Part shown: in pieces, positions 1 to 10,500 of the stretch
Layout: the number at the start of each line of letters is the position of its first letter
Numbering within the stretch: position 1 is the stretch's first letter
Assembly: GCA_021732845.1 (NCBI GenBank)
Contig: JAKFUF010000010.1
Location: 1 to 64,000 of the forward strand
DNA length: 64,000 nucleotides
Direction of reading: 5' to 3'
Source of the DNA: Planctomycetaceae bacterium
Lineage (GTDB): Bacteria > Planctomycetota > Planctomycetia > Planctomycetales > Planctomycetaceae
Program-made: the position numbers and the translations under genes
Notes under the pieces: model-generated
Database searches by the model: none
Told to the model about the DNA's origin: nothing
What the model saw: only the letters and a program-made list of their open reading frames with translations

Positions 1-54
1 CCGTGCCGCTAATGCCGCTGGCCAACCGCCCCAACGGGGCAGGATTCGACAGCC

Positions 55-303
55 CAGGGCGCAGCCGACGAATGTCGGCGGAGCCCTGGGTCGGAGTCGG
101 TGCGAGAAAGGGAGCCCCAACGGGGTGGGATTCATTGAACATCCGACAAACATCACGGTCACGCCCCGATTGGGGCTGCGTTGTTCGTCGTCATTGCACC
201 CAGGGCTCCGTTGGCGTTGCCAACTTCGCCCTGGGCTATCGAATTCTGCCCCGTTGGGGCTGACGATGCGACACTCCGCGGTGTTGGGTTTCGGGCAAGC
301 CCG
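55..303. repeat. Long intergenic repeat, copy A (inverted partner at 52017-52264)
   Basis: About 248 bp that match the reverse complement of 52017-52264 almost throughout, with a few substitutions and short indels. It contains small palindromes built on CAGGGC/GCCCTGG and CCCCAACGGGG. The shared block runs from the CAGGGCGCAGCCGACG end to a GCCCG end. Short open frames that cross it are explained by the repeat. Bases 1-626 hold no gene I can support; 304-626 also carry AACCACGAA-type short repeats. Confidence 0.85.
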
Positions 304-626
304 TGATGTGCCTTTCGTGGTTATTCCTTCACGGAATGATGGTCGAGATTTCGTTCACCTGGTTCACTGAACCACGAAAGGCACGAACAACACGAAAGGT
401 CGAACCACGAGTCGCGCAATCCTCAACGAATGAGAAAACGCCGAGTTCAGGTCAATGGCTCCCGGGTCGATTTCGCCGTGCGAGTCCTTCGTGCCGGGGT
501 ACTACAAGAGGGTTTCGCGGCCTCCAGAAGCGGCCGGCCTTGCACGGACGCCGGCAGCCGCTTGCCACGCGCTCTGACCGCAGGTATGTTCGCCGTTACG
601 CCATCTTCCGCGTTGCGAGGTCGATC

Positions 627-1913
627 ATGCCCCGTGTGACTCGAAGAACCCTCCTGGCTTCTGGCAGCCTGACTTTGGGCGGTGCGGTTCTTTCCAATGT
701 GCTGAGTCTCCGGGCGGCAGAGCCGGCCCGTTCGCGCTCCACTTCGGTGATCTTCGTCACCATGGGTGGCGGTGCGTCGCAGTTCGAGACGTTTGATCCC
801 AAGCCGGACGCCCCCTCCGAGTACCGCGGCGAGTTTGACGGGATTTCCACGGCTCTCCCCGGCTTTCAGTTTTGCGAACTGCTGCCGGAACTGGCCAAAG
901 CGTCCGGCCGGCTGGCCATCGTGCGGTCGGTGCATCACGAGCAGGCGAGCCACATCGCCGAACACATCGTGGAGACCGGGTATGACCTGACCAACTTCAG
1001 CAGCACGCGCGAGGGCGACATGCCGAGCATCGGCTCGGCGGTTTCACGGGTGCGCGGCGCCGGAGGATCATCGGGAATTCCGGCGTATGTTTCGCTGCCC
1101 AGGCACCACGCGTATTCCAATCCCCACTGGCTGGGTGCCCAGCATCATTTCTTTGCCGTGGATGGCGACCCCAACGCGGCGGCGTTCGCCGTCGACAACC
1201 TCGCCCTTTCAAACTTACTGACAGTGGACCGCCTGCGCGACCGCCGTGCCTTGCAGACGGCATTTGGAGCGAGGAGCACGCTCGAAGATCGCCATGGCGC
1301 GGCAGGGGTGATTGACGCCTTCTCGCAGCAGGCCTTTGACCTGATTACGGGCGAGAAGGCCCGCCGCGCGTTTCGCATTGGCGACGAGGACCCGCGGCTC
1401 CGTGACCGCTACGGGCGAAATGCCTTCGGTCAGCGGCTGCTGCTGGCGCGGCGGCTCGTGGAGGCGGAGGTCCCCTACGTCACCGTCCGCTTGTTCGACT
1501 GGGACGATCATTCCGAACTGCCGAAGCTGATGCGGGTCCGCGGGCCGATGTTTGACACTGGTGTCGCGGCGCTCATCGACGATCTGCATCAGCGCGGCAT
1601 GCAGCGGAATGTGCTCGTCGTGGCGATGGGAGAGTTCGGCCGGACGCCGCGCATCAACCCCAACCGTGGCCGCGACCACTATCCCGGTGTCAACAGCATC
1701 CTGCTGTCGGGCGGCAGGTATCAGATGGGCCAGGTCATCGGGGCAACGGACCGGCATGGCATCGCGGTGAGCCACGCGCCGTATCGGCCGCAGAATGTGA
1801 TCACCATGGTCTATCAACACCTGGGCATCGACGCCGGACTGGCGTTCAAAGACTATTCGGGACGCCCGCGCTATCTGCTGGAAGAACGTGGAGTGATCAA
1901 GGAGCTGATCTGA
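627..1913 (+). CDS. DUF1501 family exported protein
   Basis: A 428-residue member of DUF1501, a family related to alkaline phosphatase/sulfatase folds and very abundant in planctomycetes. The ATG at 627 is chosen because it is followed directly by a Tat-like signal: the RRTLL twin-arginine motif near residue 5, then a hydrophobic stretch. The frame stays open upstream to 303, but that part is repeat-like and low in coding character. Family landmarks visible are VTMGGGASQFETFDP after the signal, a GRDHYPG motif near the C terminus and a GEFGRTPRIN motif just before it. It stands alone here, without the DUF1549/DUF1553 partner usually next to DUF1501 genes. The family's reaction is not established; export to the periplasm is inferred from the signal. 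Confidence 0.9.
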   Translation: MPRVTRRTLLASGSLTLGGAVLSNVLSLRAAEPARSRSTSVIFVTMGGGASQFETFDPKPDAPSEYRGEFDGISTALPGFQFCELLPELAKASGRLAIVRSVHHEQASHIAEHIVETGYDLTNFSSTREGDMPSIGSAVSRVRGAGGSSGIPAYVSLPRHHAYSNPHWLGAQHHFFAVDGDPNAAAFAVDNLALSNLLTVDRLRDRRALQTAFGARSTLEDRHGAAGVIDAFSQQAFDLITGEKARRAFRIGDEDPRLRDRYGRNAFGQRLLLARRLVEAEVPYVTVRLFDWDDHSELPKLMRVRGPMFDTGVAALIDDLHQRGMQRNVLVVAMGEFGRTPRINPNRGRDHYPGVNSILLSGGRYQMGQVIGATDRHGIAVSHAPYRPQNVITMVYQHLGIDAGLAFKDYSGRPRYLLEERGVIKELI

Positions 1914-1965
1914 TACACGGAATCACCTGTCCGGCGCAAGTCAATTCCGGGATTTCAAATTTCCC

Positions 1966-2167
1966 GACCGTCACGGATTTTGGGGGCGGGCTCCGTCATG
2001 TGGATGGAGGTGGACAGGATGAAAAGGATGGTCGAGGATCAGGAAAGGATCTGTTTGTGTCGGCGTTCCATAAAATCATCCTTGCTGATCCTCTCTCATC
2101 CTTCCAATCCTGTCCCAAAATCCTCACTCAAGACAACCGGCCGGCCCCCCAAAAATCCGTGACGGTC
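1966..2167. repeat. Long inverted repeat (GACCGTCACGGAT arms)
   Basis: Arms 1966-1987 and 2144-2167 are reverse complements with a single indel (GACCGTCACGGATTTTGGGGG against its complement). Between them are GGACAGGAT/GGAAAGGAT purine-rich words and, on the other side, their complements (ATCCTTCCAATCCTGTCC), so most of the 200 bp could fold back. It is flanked by TTTCAAATTTC-type AT-rich ends. Bases 1914-2367 contain nothing else I can support. Confidence 0.8.
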
Positions 2168-2367
2168 AGAAAATTTCAGATTTCACAGTCTGTACGGCGT
2201 CGTCGACCTGTCTGCGACATCTCAGTGCAGGATGATTCCGTCCTGTATGCACAGTTTTTAAAAATGACATATTGTTGTTGAAATTCAATATAAAATTGCA
2301 AATTCCATAAGCCAAAACGTACGTTCATCGTCATCATCACGGTGGCGGGCGGAAAGCGGTAGAAATC

Positions 2368-3306
2368 ATGCGTGAGTCGGTCCTCGTCACGGGTGGCGGA
2401 GGTTTCATCGGCACCTGGGTGCTGCGCGAACTGCTTCACCGTGGCTTGCAGCCCGTCGTCCTCGACCAGCAAAAGAACGACGACCGTTGGCGGCGGGTGC
2501 TGGGCGACGACGCCCGCCGGGTGGTGTTCGTCCCCGGCGGACTGCTCGACCGCCCGCTGCTGAAGCAAACCGCCGAGCAGCACCAGGTGACGCACATCAT
2601 CCACCTCGCGGCGCTGTTGACGCCACAGTGCCAGCAGGACCCTTTTGCCGGCTGCGAGGTCAATGTGCTGGGCAGCGTGGCTGTCTTTGAGTTGGCGCGG
2701 ACGCATCCGGGCATCAAGGGGATGTCGTACGCCAGTTCCTACGCCGTCTATGGCCCCGAGGCCGACGACAGTGGACTGGGGCTCAAGGCGGCTGACAACC
2801 GGCCGCCCGCGCTTTACGGCGCGTTCAAGATGGCCGTCGACCTCATCGCCGAACAGTACTGGCGGCACTTCGGCGTCGCCTCCCTCGGCATCCGACCGCA
2901 TGTGGCTTACGGTCCCGAACGCACCGTGGGCCTGACCGCCGGCCCCTCGCTGGCCGTGCGGGCTGCCGTTCTGGGCGAGCCCTGCACCATCAACTACACC
3001 GGCCGCGTCGGTTACGACTACGTCGAAGACGTGGCCCGTGCGTTCGTCCAGGGCGCCCTCGAAACTCCCCGTGGCTCAGTCGTCGTGGACCTCCCCAGCG
3101 AACTTGCCACCACTCAGGAATTCGCCGACACCATCCGCCGTGTCCTCCCCGGCACGCTGATCACCGTCGACGGCCCCGCCATCCCCTCCAATGTCCCGCC
3201 GCAGCCGAACTACATCGGCAACCTGTTTCCAAGCTGGCGGGCGACAACGCTGGAAGAGGGTGTGAAGGCGACGGCAGAGTTTTATCGGGATGGGTTGCCA
3301 CGTTGA
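2368..3306 (+). CDS. NAD-dependent epimerase/dehydratase (extended SDR)
   Basis: A 312-residue extended short-chain dehydrogenase/reductase of the nucleotide-sugar epimerase type. The N-terminal Rossmann motif VTGGGGFIG is at residues 7-15, the SSYAVYG serine region near 123, and the catalytic YxxxK is Tyr150/Lys154 (YGAFK). The start ATG is followed at once by the first beta strand, so no upstream extension is needed. A role in nucleotide-sugar or related substrate conversion is a family inference; the exact substrate cannot be read. Its nearest neighbours do not form an obvious polysaccharide cluster. It converges with the LOG-family gene, with about 20 bp between their stop codons. Confidence 0.9.
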   Translation: MRESVLVTGGGGFIGTWVLRELLHRGLQPVVLDQQKNDDRWRRVLGDDARRVVFVPGGLLDRPLLKQTAEQHQVTHIIHLAALLTPQCQQDPFAGCEVNVLGSVAVFELARTHPGIKGMSYASSYAVYGPEADDSGLGLKAADNRPPALYGAFKMAVDLIAEQYWRHFGVASLGIRPHVAYGPERTVGLTAGPSLAVRAAVLGEPCTINYTGRVGYDYVEDVARAFVQGALETPRGSVVVDLPSELATTQEFADTIRRVLPGTLITVDGPAIPSNVPPQPNYIGNLFPSWRATTLEEGVKATAEFYRDGLPR

Positions 3307-3327
3307 TCTTTGAGCCCTTCACCCGTG

Positions 3328-4365
3328 TCAGTGGTGGGACCGTGGCCCGTTGATGACATCCACCATTTGCCGCAGGCGACCGAAGCCGTGGCGGTTGAAG
3401 CGGAAGACGAGGCGGGGGAGGTCCCGCAGGTGGGCGTCGTCGACTTCCAGGGGCAGGGCGGCGGAGCGGGCGATCTTGCCGGATTCGATGATGTCGGCGA
3501 AGTCGGTGTTGAGCCGGTCCAGCAGTTCTTCGCTCGGCTCCTGGTTGAGGCGGAACACGAGGTCCCGCTTCACGTACCGCATGCTGTGGTACACACTGTA
3601 GAAGTGCAGAATCTCGCGGTGTGCCTCGTCCACGCTTTCGGTGATTCTGAACAGCGACATGTCCGCGGGCGAGATCAGGCGGCGGTCCAGCAGTTGGTCG
3701 ATGACGAACTTTTCCCAGCCCTTCCAGTAGCCACCGCCGGGTTCGTCCACCAGCACAATCGGCATCAGGTCGCGTTTGCCCGTCTGCACCAGAGTCAGCG
3801 TTTCAAAGCCTTCATCCTGGGTGCCGAAGCCACCGGGGAAGAGGGCGATGGCATGCACCTCTTTGACGAACAGCAGCTTGCGGGTGAAGAAGTACTTGAG
3901 GTGAATCAGCTTTTCGTCGTTGAGGATGACCGGGTTGGCATCCTGCTCGAAAGGCAGAATGATGTTCACGCCGATCGACATCGCCTTGCCGGCCCCGATG
4001 TGGCCGGCCTCCATGATGCCGCCGCCGGCACCGGTGACCACCATCCAGCCGTCACCGGCCATCTTGCGGCCGAACTCGATCGCGCTTTGAAACACGGGCT
4101 CGTGCGGCGGCGTGCGCGCCGAACCGAACACGGTGATCTTGCGGTTGAGGCGAAACGGCTTGAAGATTTTGAAGGCGTACCGCAGCTCCTTGAGCGCCCG
4201 CGCCAACAGCTTGACATCGCCGCGGCTCGCCTGGTCGCGAGCCAGCTTGTCGGCCGACCGTTTAATGTCTTCGATCAGCGCCGCCTGGTCGTACGGCTCG
4301 ACGGTCTGTTCCGTCGGCATGACGAGCGATTCGGACAGCCTGGAAGCGGGGAGGGGATCAGACAT
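3328..4365 (-). CDS. LOG-family protein (lysine decarboxylase-like fold)
   Basis: Protein of about 345 residues with the LOG/TIGR00730-type nucleotide-binding signature: [17 protein letters not shown] followed further on by the [12 protein letters not shown] motif, the family's PGGxGTxxE active-site motif. LOG enzymes release free cytokinin-type bases from nucleoside monophosphates; many bacterial members act as nucleotide 5'-monophosphate nucleosidases. The N-terminal 80 residues and the C-terminal 100 extend beyond the core, making it longer than the roughly 190-residue plant-type LOG. The ATG at 4365 is preferred over a TTG nine codons upstream. The large antisense frame opposite it is a shadow of its codon bias. 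Confidence 0.88.
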   Translation of the reverse strand: MSDPLPASRLSESLVMPTEQTVEPYDQAALIEDIKRSADKLARDQASRGDVKLLARALKELRYAFKIFKPFRLNRKITVFGSARTPPHEPVFQSAIEFGRKMAGDGWMVVTGAGGGIMEAGHIGAGKAMSIGVNIILPFEQDANPVILNDEKLIHLKYFFTRKLLFVKEVHAIALFPGGFGTQDEGFETLTLVQTGKRDLMPIVLVDEPGGGYWKGWEKFVIDQLLDRRLISPADMSLFRITESVDEAHREILHFYSVYHSMRYVKRDLVFRLNQEPSEELLDRLNTDFADIIESGKIARSAALPLEVDDAHLRDLPRLVFRFNRHGFGRLRQMVDVINGPRSHH

Positions 4366-4474
4366 GGCATTCCGGGGATGGATGAGTCTCAATTGCGTGC
4401 GGGTGTATTCTTTCAGATCTGCCGCTGGCGATAAACGCTGGAATCTGATGGCCTCTCAGGCACGGCACGGGGAA

Positions 4475-4627
4475 TTGGACAGGATGTGACAGGAGAGAAA
4501 AGGACGAGTGAGGATGCTGTCGCGGGAGGCCGCTGGCAGGAATTCCTTCCCGATCCTTTCACATCCTATTGAATCCTGTCCAACCGCCAGAGGTCATTTT
4601 ACTGTGAAATTTGAAATCTGAAATTCC
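4475..4627. repeat. Inverted repeat (TTGGACAGGAT arms) with TTTCACAGT tail
   Basis: TTGGACAGGAT at 4475-4485 pairs with ATCCTGTCCAA at 4573-4583, and further purine words (GACAGGAGAG, AGGACGAG) have loose complements. It is followed by ACTGTGAAATTTGAAATC, the AT-rich arm that recurs at 12472-12625 and 48086-48113. It is the same element type as 1966-2167. The rest of 4366-4790 holds no gene. Confidence 0.75.
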
Positions 4628-4790
4628 ACCTTTGTCGTGCCCGCGGCGCGGCGGATCAAATGCATCCTGCACGGCGCTCAAGCCCGCTTGACGGACTTTG
4701 AAATCGCTTCCAGAATGTCGCAGGCGGTGCCGGGTCTTCAGGGACGTGTACCGTAAACTCTCACGGAGGGACCGGGAAACCGGGCGGATC

Positions 4791-6182
4791 ATGCAGAGAC
4801 AGAAAATCGCCGCAGTTCTCAAGAACAGTGCGGTGGGGTCGGAACTCGATGTCCGTGGCTGGGTCCGGACCAAGCGCGAATCCAAGCAGGGGTTCGCCTT
4901 TGTCGAACTCAACGACGGCAGTTGCTTCGCCAGCCTGCAGGTCGTGATCGACCAGTCGGTCCCCAACTACGCCGAACTGATGCAGCAGTTGACCACCGGG
5001 GCCAGCCTGCGGGCGATCGGCGAACTGAAGGCCTCGCCCGCCAAGGGGCAGACCGTCGAGCTGCATGCCAAGTCGGTGCAGGTCTACGGCACCGCCGACG
5101 CCGAGAAATATCCGCTGCAGAAGAAGCAGCATAGTTTCGAATTTCTGCGCGAGATCGCCCATCTGCGCTCGCGAACCAACACGTTCGGCGCGATCGCCCG
5201 CGTCCGCAACGCGGTAAGCAGCTCGATCCACAATTTCTTCCAGAGCCGTGGCTTCCTGTATCTGCATGCCCCGATCATCACCACCAGCGACTGCGAAGGC
5301 GCGGGGCAGATGTTTCAGGTCACCACGCTCGACCTGGCGAAGCTGGCGCACTCGAAGACGGATGTCGATTTCACTCAGGATTTCTTCGGCAAGCGGGCCT
5401 CCCTGACGGTCAGCGGCCAGTTGGAGGCCGAAACGGTCGCCTGCTCGGTGGGCGACTGCTACACGTTCGGCCCCACGTTCCGCGCGGAGAATTCAAACAC
5501 CGCACGGCACCTGGCCGAGTTCTGGATGGTCGAGCCGGAAATGCCGTTCTACGAGCTGACCGACAACATGCAGCTCGCCGAGAGTTTTATCCGCACCACC
5601 ATCCGCGAGGTGCTGGAACACTGCCCGGAGGACATGGCGTTTTTCAACCAGCGGATCGACACCACCATATTGGAGACGCTCCGGAACATCGTCGAACACG
5701 ACTTCATCCGCCTGCCGTACACCGAGGCGGTCGACATTCTGCAGAAATGCGGCCAGAAGTTCGACTACCCGGTCTCTTGGGGGATCGACCTGCAGTCGGA
5801 ACATGAACGCTATCTGACCGAGCAGCACTTCAAGCAGCCGGTCATCCTGTTCGACTATCCGCGGACGCTGAAGCCGTTTTACATGCGGTGCAACGACGAT
5901 GGCAAAACCGTGCGGGCGATGGACGTGCTGGTCCCGCGCGTCGGCGAGATCATCGGCGGCAGCCAGCGTGAAGAGCGGCTGGACGTGCTGCTGAGCCGCA
6001 TGGCCGAGTGCCACCTGAACCCCGAGGAATACTGGTGGTATGTCGACCTGCGGCGCTACGGCACCGTACCGCATGCCGGCTTCGGCTTGGGGTTGGAACG
6101 CCTGCTGTTACTGCTGACGGGAATGGCGAACATTCGCGACGTGATCCCGTTCCCCAGAACGCCCAAGCACGCGGAGTTTTAG
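4791..6182 (+). CDS. asnS: Asparaginyl-tRNA synthetase
   Basis: A 463-residue class IIb aminoacyl-tRNA synthetase, matching the usual length of bacterial AsnRS (about 466). It charges tRNA-Asn with asparagine in the cytoplasm. The N-terminal OB-fold anticodon-binding domain covers roughly residues 10-115 ([11 protein letters not shown]). The catalytic domain shows motif 2 ([21 protein letters not shown] region, FRAENS being the diagnostic part) and motif 3 (GFGLGLERL) followed by the AsnRS-type ending [10 protein letters not shown]. The ATG at 4791 is chosen because the family start aligns there; an open stretch upstream lacks similarity. It appears monocistronic and is followed by intergenic hairpin repeats. 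Confidence 0.96.
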   Translation: MQRQKIAAVLKNSAVGSELDVRGWVRTKRESKQGFAFVELNDGSCFASLQVVIDQSVPNYAELMQQLTTGASLRAIGELKASPAKGQTVELHAKSVQVYGTADAEKYPLQKKQHSFEFLREIAHLRSRTNTFGAIARVRNAVSSSIHNFFQSRGFLYLHAPIITTSDCEGAGQMFQVTTLDLAKLAHSKTDVDFTQDFFGKRASLTVSGQLEAETVACSVGDCYTFGPTFRAENSNTARHLAEFWMVEPEMPFYELTDNMQLAESFIRTTIREVLEHCPEDMAFFNQRIDTTILETLRNIVEHDFIRLPYTEAVDILQKCGQKFDYPVSWGIDLQSEHERYLTEQHFKQPVILFDYPRTLKPFYMRCNDDGKTVRAMDVLVPRVGEIIGGSQREERLDVLLSRMAECHLNPEEYWWYVDLRRYGTVPHAGFGLGLERLLLLLTGMANIRDVIPFPRTPKHAEF

Positions 6183-6193
6183 CCACGGGTATT

Positions 6194-6369
6194 GTAGTGT
6201 GGGCTTCAGCCCACTTTGGGTCGATTTGAACGGCCTGGGAAGGCCAGTTTTTGAAGATGGCGAACGCTGAATCAGCCGGAGGCCGTTAGGCCCCGGTTCT
6301 ACCCGTGCCAAATAGATAGCGGCGATCACGCAAATTCGGGAACCGGACGCTAACGCGTTCCGGCTGATT
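6194..6369. repeat. Two intergenic palindromic repeats after asnS
   Basis: First, a TGGGCTTCAGCCCA hairpin at about 6200-6215, the same design as the GTTGGCTTCAGCCAAC hairpin of the 13.8 kb array. Second, at 6271-6369, an element beginning ATCAGCCGGAGGCCGTTAGG and ending GGACGCTAACGCGTTCCGGCTGAT, whose ends are imperfect reverse complements. A second copy of the latter is at 35050-35155. No gene is supported in 6183-6422. Confidence 0.8.
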
Positions 6370-6422
6370 TTTGAAAATAGCCAGCCGTCCCAGGAAGGCC
6401 ATTCTACTCGCAGGACAATCTG

Positions 6423-7580
6423 GTGCCCGATCCCTTCATCACCCATTTTCATCAACACGGCCCCCCCTGCGTCATCGCGATGACCGGCGGCGGCATCTCG
6501 GCACTGCACGCGCTGCTGTCGGTGCCGGGGGCCTCGCGGACGGTGCTGGAGGCGGTTGTTCCGTATGCCCCGCCAGCGCTGGACCAGTGGCTCGGAAAGG
6601 CTCCGGACCAGTACTGCAGTGAAGCCACGGCGCTGATGATGGCGGCCGTGGCTCACCGCCGGGCGCGGCAGCTTGCCGTCGCTCAAAAACAGGATCCCGA
6701 TACGGCGCTGGGACTGGGCTGCACGGCCTCCCTGGTGAGCGACCGCCCCAAACGCGGGCCGCACCGCTGCCATGTGGCTGTGCATTCGTCGCGAGCCACG
6801 GCGGCCTGGAGTTTGGAGTTGGAGAAGGGGGCTCGCGATCGCGCGGGCGAAGATGCCGTCGTCGGGCAACTGGTGCTGCTGGCGTTGGGTTGGGGAGCGG
6901 CATTTGAGCCAGCGGTGCTTCCGAAATTGTCTTTGCGAGACGCTGAAACGATTCTGCCCCACGAGGCCCACGGTGCGCCACTGATGGTCGACCTGGCCCA
7001 GGGACTTCGCGACTTGGTGTGGTCGAAGGGGAAGGTGCTTACGGAAAAAGTCTCGCCTGCGCCGGTCGGCATCCTGTGTGGCTCATTCAACCCGCTGCAC
7101 CAGGCGCACAAGCACTTGCAGGAGTTCGCGGCCCGCAAGCTCGGCGGGCCGGTGGCTTACGAACTGTCAATTCGCAACGCCGACAAGCCGCCACTGGATT
7201 TTCTCACCATCGCCCGCCGCGTGGCTCAGTTCGGCGAGGCACCGCTGGTGCTGACCAACGCCGCCACGTTCAACGCCAAGTCCCGGCTGCTGCCGAACAC
7301 CACCTTCGTCGTCGGGTTCGACACCGCCGAGCGGATCATCCTGCCCAAGTACTACGGGGGCGGCCAGGAGGACCTCGACAGGGCGATGGGCGAACTCCGT
7401 CAGAACAACTGCCGCTTCCTCGTCATGGCCCGCGCCGCCGAGGGCCATGTCCGGGAATTGGGAGACCTGCACATCCCCACTGAGTTCGAAGATTTGTTCG
7501 TGGGAGTTCCGGCGGAAGAGTTTCGGGAAGACTTGTCGTCGACAGAGTTGAGAAAAGCGGCCAGCGAGTCTGCCGGATAA
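6423..7580 (+). CDS. CinA-C-like / NMN adenylyltransferase-like fusion protein
   Basis: A 385-residue two-domain protein. The first ~200 residues resemble the CinA C-terminal (nicotinamide-nucleotide amidase) domain: an SEATALMMA helix and the GLGCTASLVSDRPKRGPHR segment match its GxGxTAxLxSD...KRGxHR pattern. From about residue 215 a nucleotidyltransferase domain begins with GILCGSFNPLHQAH (the family HxGH motif, here HQAH) and ends with LSSTELR, equivalent to the ISSTxxR motif of NMN/NaMN adenylyltransferases. Both halves point to pyridine-nucleotide metabolism. A GTG start at 6423 is chosen because AGGAC lies about 7 bases upstream; an ATG 19 codons later is the alternative. The catalytic activity of either half is not proven. 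Confidence 0.75.
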   Translation: MPDPFITHFHQHGPPCVIAMTGGGISALHALLSVPGASRTVLEAVVPYAPPALDQWLGKAPDQYCSEATALMMAAVAHRRARQLAVAQKQDPDTALGLGCTASLVSDRPKRGPHRCHVAVHSSRATAAWSLELEKGARDRAGEDAVVGQLVLLALGWGAAFEPAVLPKLSLRDAETILPHEAHGAPLMVDLAQGLRDLVWSKGKVLTEKVSPAPVGILCGSFNPLHQAHKHLQEFAARKLGGPVAYELSIRNADKPPLDFLTIARRVAQFGEAPLVLTNAATFNAKSRLLPNTTFVVGFDTAERIILPKYYGGGQEDLDRAMGELRQNNCRFLVMARAAEGHVRELGDLHIPTEFEDLFVGVPAEEFREDLSSTELRKAASESAG

Positions 7581-7592
7581 CCCAGCGGCGTG

Positions 7593-10500
7593 TTACGGCT
7601 TGGGTGCAGACGGTTCTGCCGCGTCGGGGTCGCTCTTCGGCTCGACAGCGTTCGACTGTTCTGGAATTGGCTCTGCCGGCTTCGGGGCCTCAACCTTTGG
7701 TTCCTGTGGCTTTGGCTCCTGTGTCTTGGCCTCCGCTGGCTTCGGTTCTTCCGGCGTCGCCTCCTCGGGATTCGGCTTGGCCGGAACGGCCGGCTCCGGC
7801 TGGGCCTCGTCCGGTTTTGGCTCTGTGCGGGCCTTCTTCATTTTCAGCAGAATGCGTTCGGAAAACGGCGAAGTCGAGAGATCGTCTGGCACGGTCTCTG
7901 CGGCGGGAATGAGCAGCAGATCGAGGTTGTCCTGTTGCCACTTCAGAGCGATGCGGTAGACCAGCTTGTCCTCTTTGTCAAACAGCCGGCCCTCCAGGTA
8001 TTGACGATGCTCCCATTCCACACGGAACTCGGCCAACACTGGCGGAGGCGTGGCGGCTGGCTGATCCGCAGCGCCACCATTCTGTGCGACTGGAATTAAA
8101 TTGCTCAGCACCACCGTGTTCTCGTCGAAGCGGACACTCGTCAACTGGTTGGCCGGCAGCGTGCCGCCTTTCAGTTCGGCGGAGGTGCGAATCCATTCTC
8201 CCCGCAGTTTCGCGAGGAAGCCCATTGAGAAATCGATGACCTGAAAGTTCAGCGAACTGGAGATCAGGACCCGGTCGCCCACGGAGCCGGTCACCAGGAA
8301 TTCGCGCCGCGGCAGCGACAGTTTCCGTTCGAGAACCTTGGACTTTCCCTCTTGGGGATCTTCGACGCTGGCCGGATAGGAGAATTCCTTGCCGTCGGTC
8401 AGATCCTTGACGGTCAGCTTGATGTCGCCACGCAGCTTGAACAGGTACGTTTCTTCGAAGCTATAACCGGCCGGCTGCTCCTGAGGGATCGCCCTGGGGA
8501 TGTTCGGGGCAGCCTCCGGAGGAACCCGTCGGGCAATTCGGGCGTGGTATTCGCCCTCTTTGGGTTCGGTGTTGTCGGGACGGCGTCCGTCCGGAACACC
8601 AAACTGGATCACGAGTCCCTCAGGTGTGGCTTCCAGAACTCCCCGAATCGCCCGTCCCAGTTCGTCGCGGGCATCGAGCGTCCGCAGGTTGTTCTCCAGC
8701 GCGCCCAGGTCGAAGGGAACGGCGTAGCTCACCGTGACGCGTGTGCCCTGCACGAGCCACGCCTTATGCTCGAAGTTGCCTGCGGCCCCGACTTCCAGTG
8801 GAAATTCGCCACTCTCTTCCACGAGGTCAAATTCACCCTGAATCCGGTCGAGCGGGCTGCCCTCCACCACCATCAGCAGTGCCAGGGTGGTGCCCGCCGG
8901 AACCGGACCCGAACCAAAACCACCCATCATCATCCCGGAGCCCATGGCGGGCGGCATCGGGGCCATGGCAGCGGGGGTGGCCATGCCCTGCGGCGACGCT
9001 GTGGCCGGCACCTCGCCATTCATGGCCGTCAGGGTGACGGTCATCGCCTCACCCATCAGGACAAAATCACCCCGAAATTTGAGCCGGCCGTCGAGGTCAA
9101 ACAGATCAAAACTGGAGTTTCCGGGGGCCTCTGCGAACCCTCCCCCTCCCATGCCCATGCCGGGCATTCCGGACATCGGTCCCCCGGCCGCTGGCACCGC
9201 CATACCCAAGCCGGGCATTCCACCGATGCCAGCGGCAGGCTGGTCCGCGGCACCCAGGCTCCAGCGGCACTGGTAGGTCGAACTCTTTTTGTCATTCAGG
9301 CTGAGGATGGCGGAATCGCCGTGAAACGTGAGCCACGGGGCCTGTCCCAGTGGGATCTCCGCTCCATTCTGGCTGGCCGTCAGTGGCTTCCACCGCGCCT
9401 GGAGACGCTGCAGGACTGGGTTTTCGACCACGGTCATCTCATGTTGCTGATGAGCCACGAGGTGAATGGCACGGGAATAAATGAGTTTGCGGCCGGATTC
9501 GTCACCACCATCGCTCTTGAAGCCCATGACGAGGTATTCGCCGGCCGGCAGGGCGAACTGCAGGCTCATCGGCATTTCGGCGTCGTTCTTGCCGTCGGAT
9601 CCGTCGATCTTCTTTTCTTGTTTGGTCTGCAAGTTGCGAAAGACAACCGTCAAATCCAGAGGCTTGGTCAATGTCACTTGGGCATCCCCGCCTTGTTGCG
9701 CCGCGGCGAGTTCTTGTGCGGCGCGCATGCGTTCGGCCACCGCGAGTTGTGCCGCCTGCTCCGCCTGCATCCGGGCATGCATCTGCAGGATATTGGCGCG
9801 CTGATAGGAACTGATGACCGTGAGCGGCACGGTCATGATGCAGGTGAGCGGGACCATCACGAGTCCGGCCCCCACGGGGAGCCACGGGGAGTACAGCGCC
9901 ATCTTCCGCAGCAGTTCCGCGGCGCTCCAGACGACGCCGGCGGCGATGATGTTGAGCCACAGAATGAACGTGACCTGATGATCACCGCTGGTCGTGGTTG
10001 CGAAGTCCCAAAAACTCAGTGCCGTCACGGCTGCAATCTTTGTAATCAGCACCCAGCCGCCGGCTGAGACGCCGCTCCACGTGACACGGCGGAACAGGAA
10101 GTTCCACAGCCCCAGCACCATTCCGCAGAACATGATCATTGGCACGATCATGCTGACTCCGCCGATGGGAAGCCGGTTTGCGGGATGCGGCGCCGACAGC
10201 AACGTCAGGACCGCGGCAACTTCCAAACCGGCACCAATCATGAAGAGAATGGAGTTGCTCATCCCTGGACCGGGCAGATAGCTCCGCTTTGAAGCTGGCG
10301 ACTTTCCGCCTGGCGACTTGCCGATCTGGGGCTTGCCTGCGACATCGTCAGTGGACTTCGCCCGCGCCGGCATGAATGCGGCCACAGGAGTCGCCTGCGG
10401 CTGTTCACTGGCATCCTGTTCGTCCCGCACCAGATCAAGCACTGCTTCCGGCAGCGGCATCAGTTCGGGCCGTTGGTTGTGCGCCAGGCACTGCTCCAGC

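Noticed and set aside
303-626. N-terminal extension of the first DUF1501 protein
   Set aside because: The extension is repeat-like DNA without family similarity and would bury the Tat signal 108 residues inside the protein.
3310-4434. 374-residue open frame on the plus strand
   Set aside because: It is antisense to the LOG-family gene, which has clear motifs; the frame arises from high-GC codon bias.
8352-10067. 571-residue plus-strand frame, and another at 10473-11627
   Set aside because: Both are antisense to the membrane kinase gene and show no family features.
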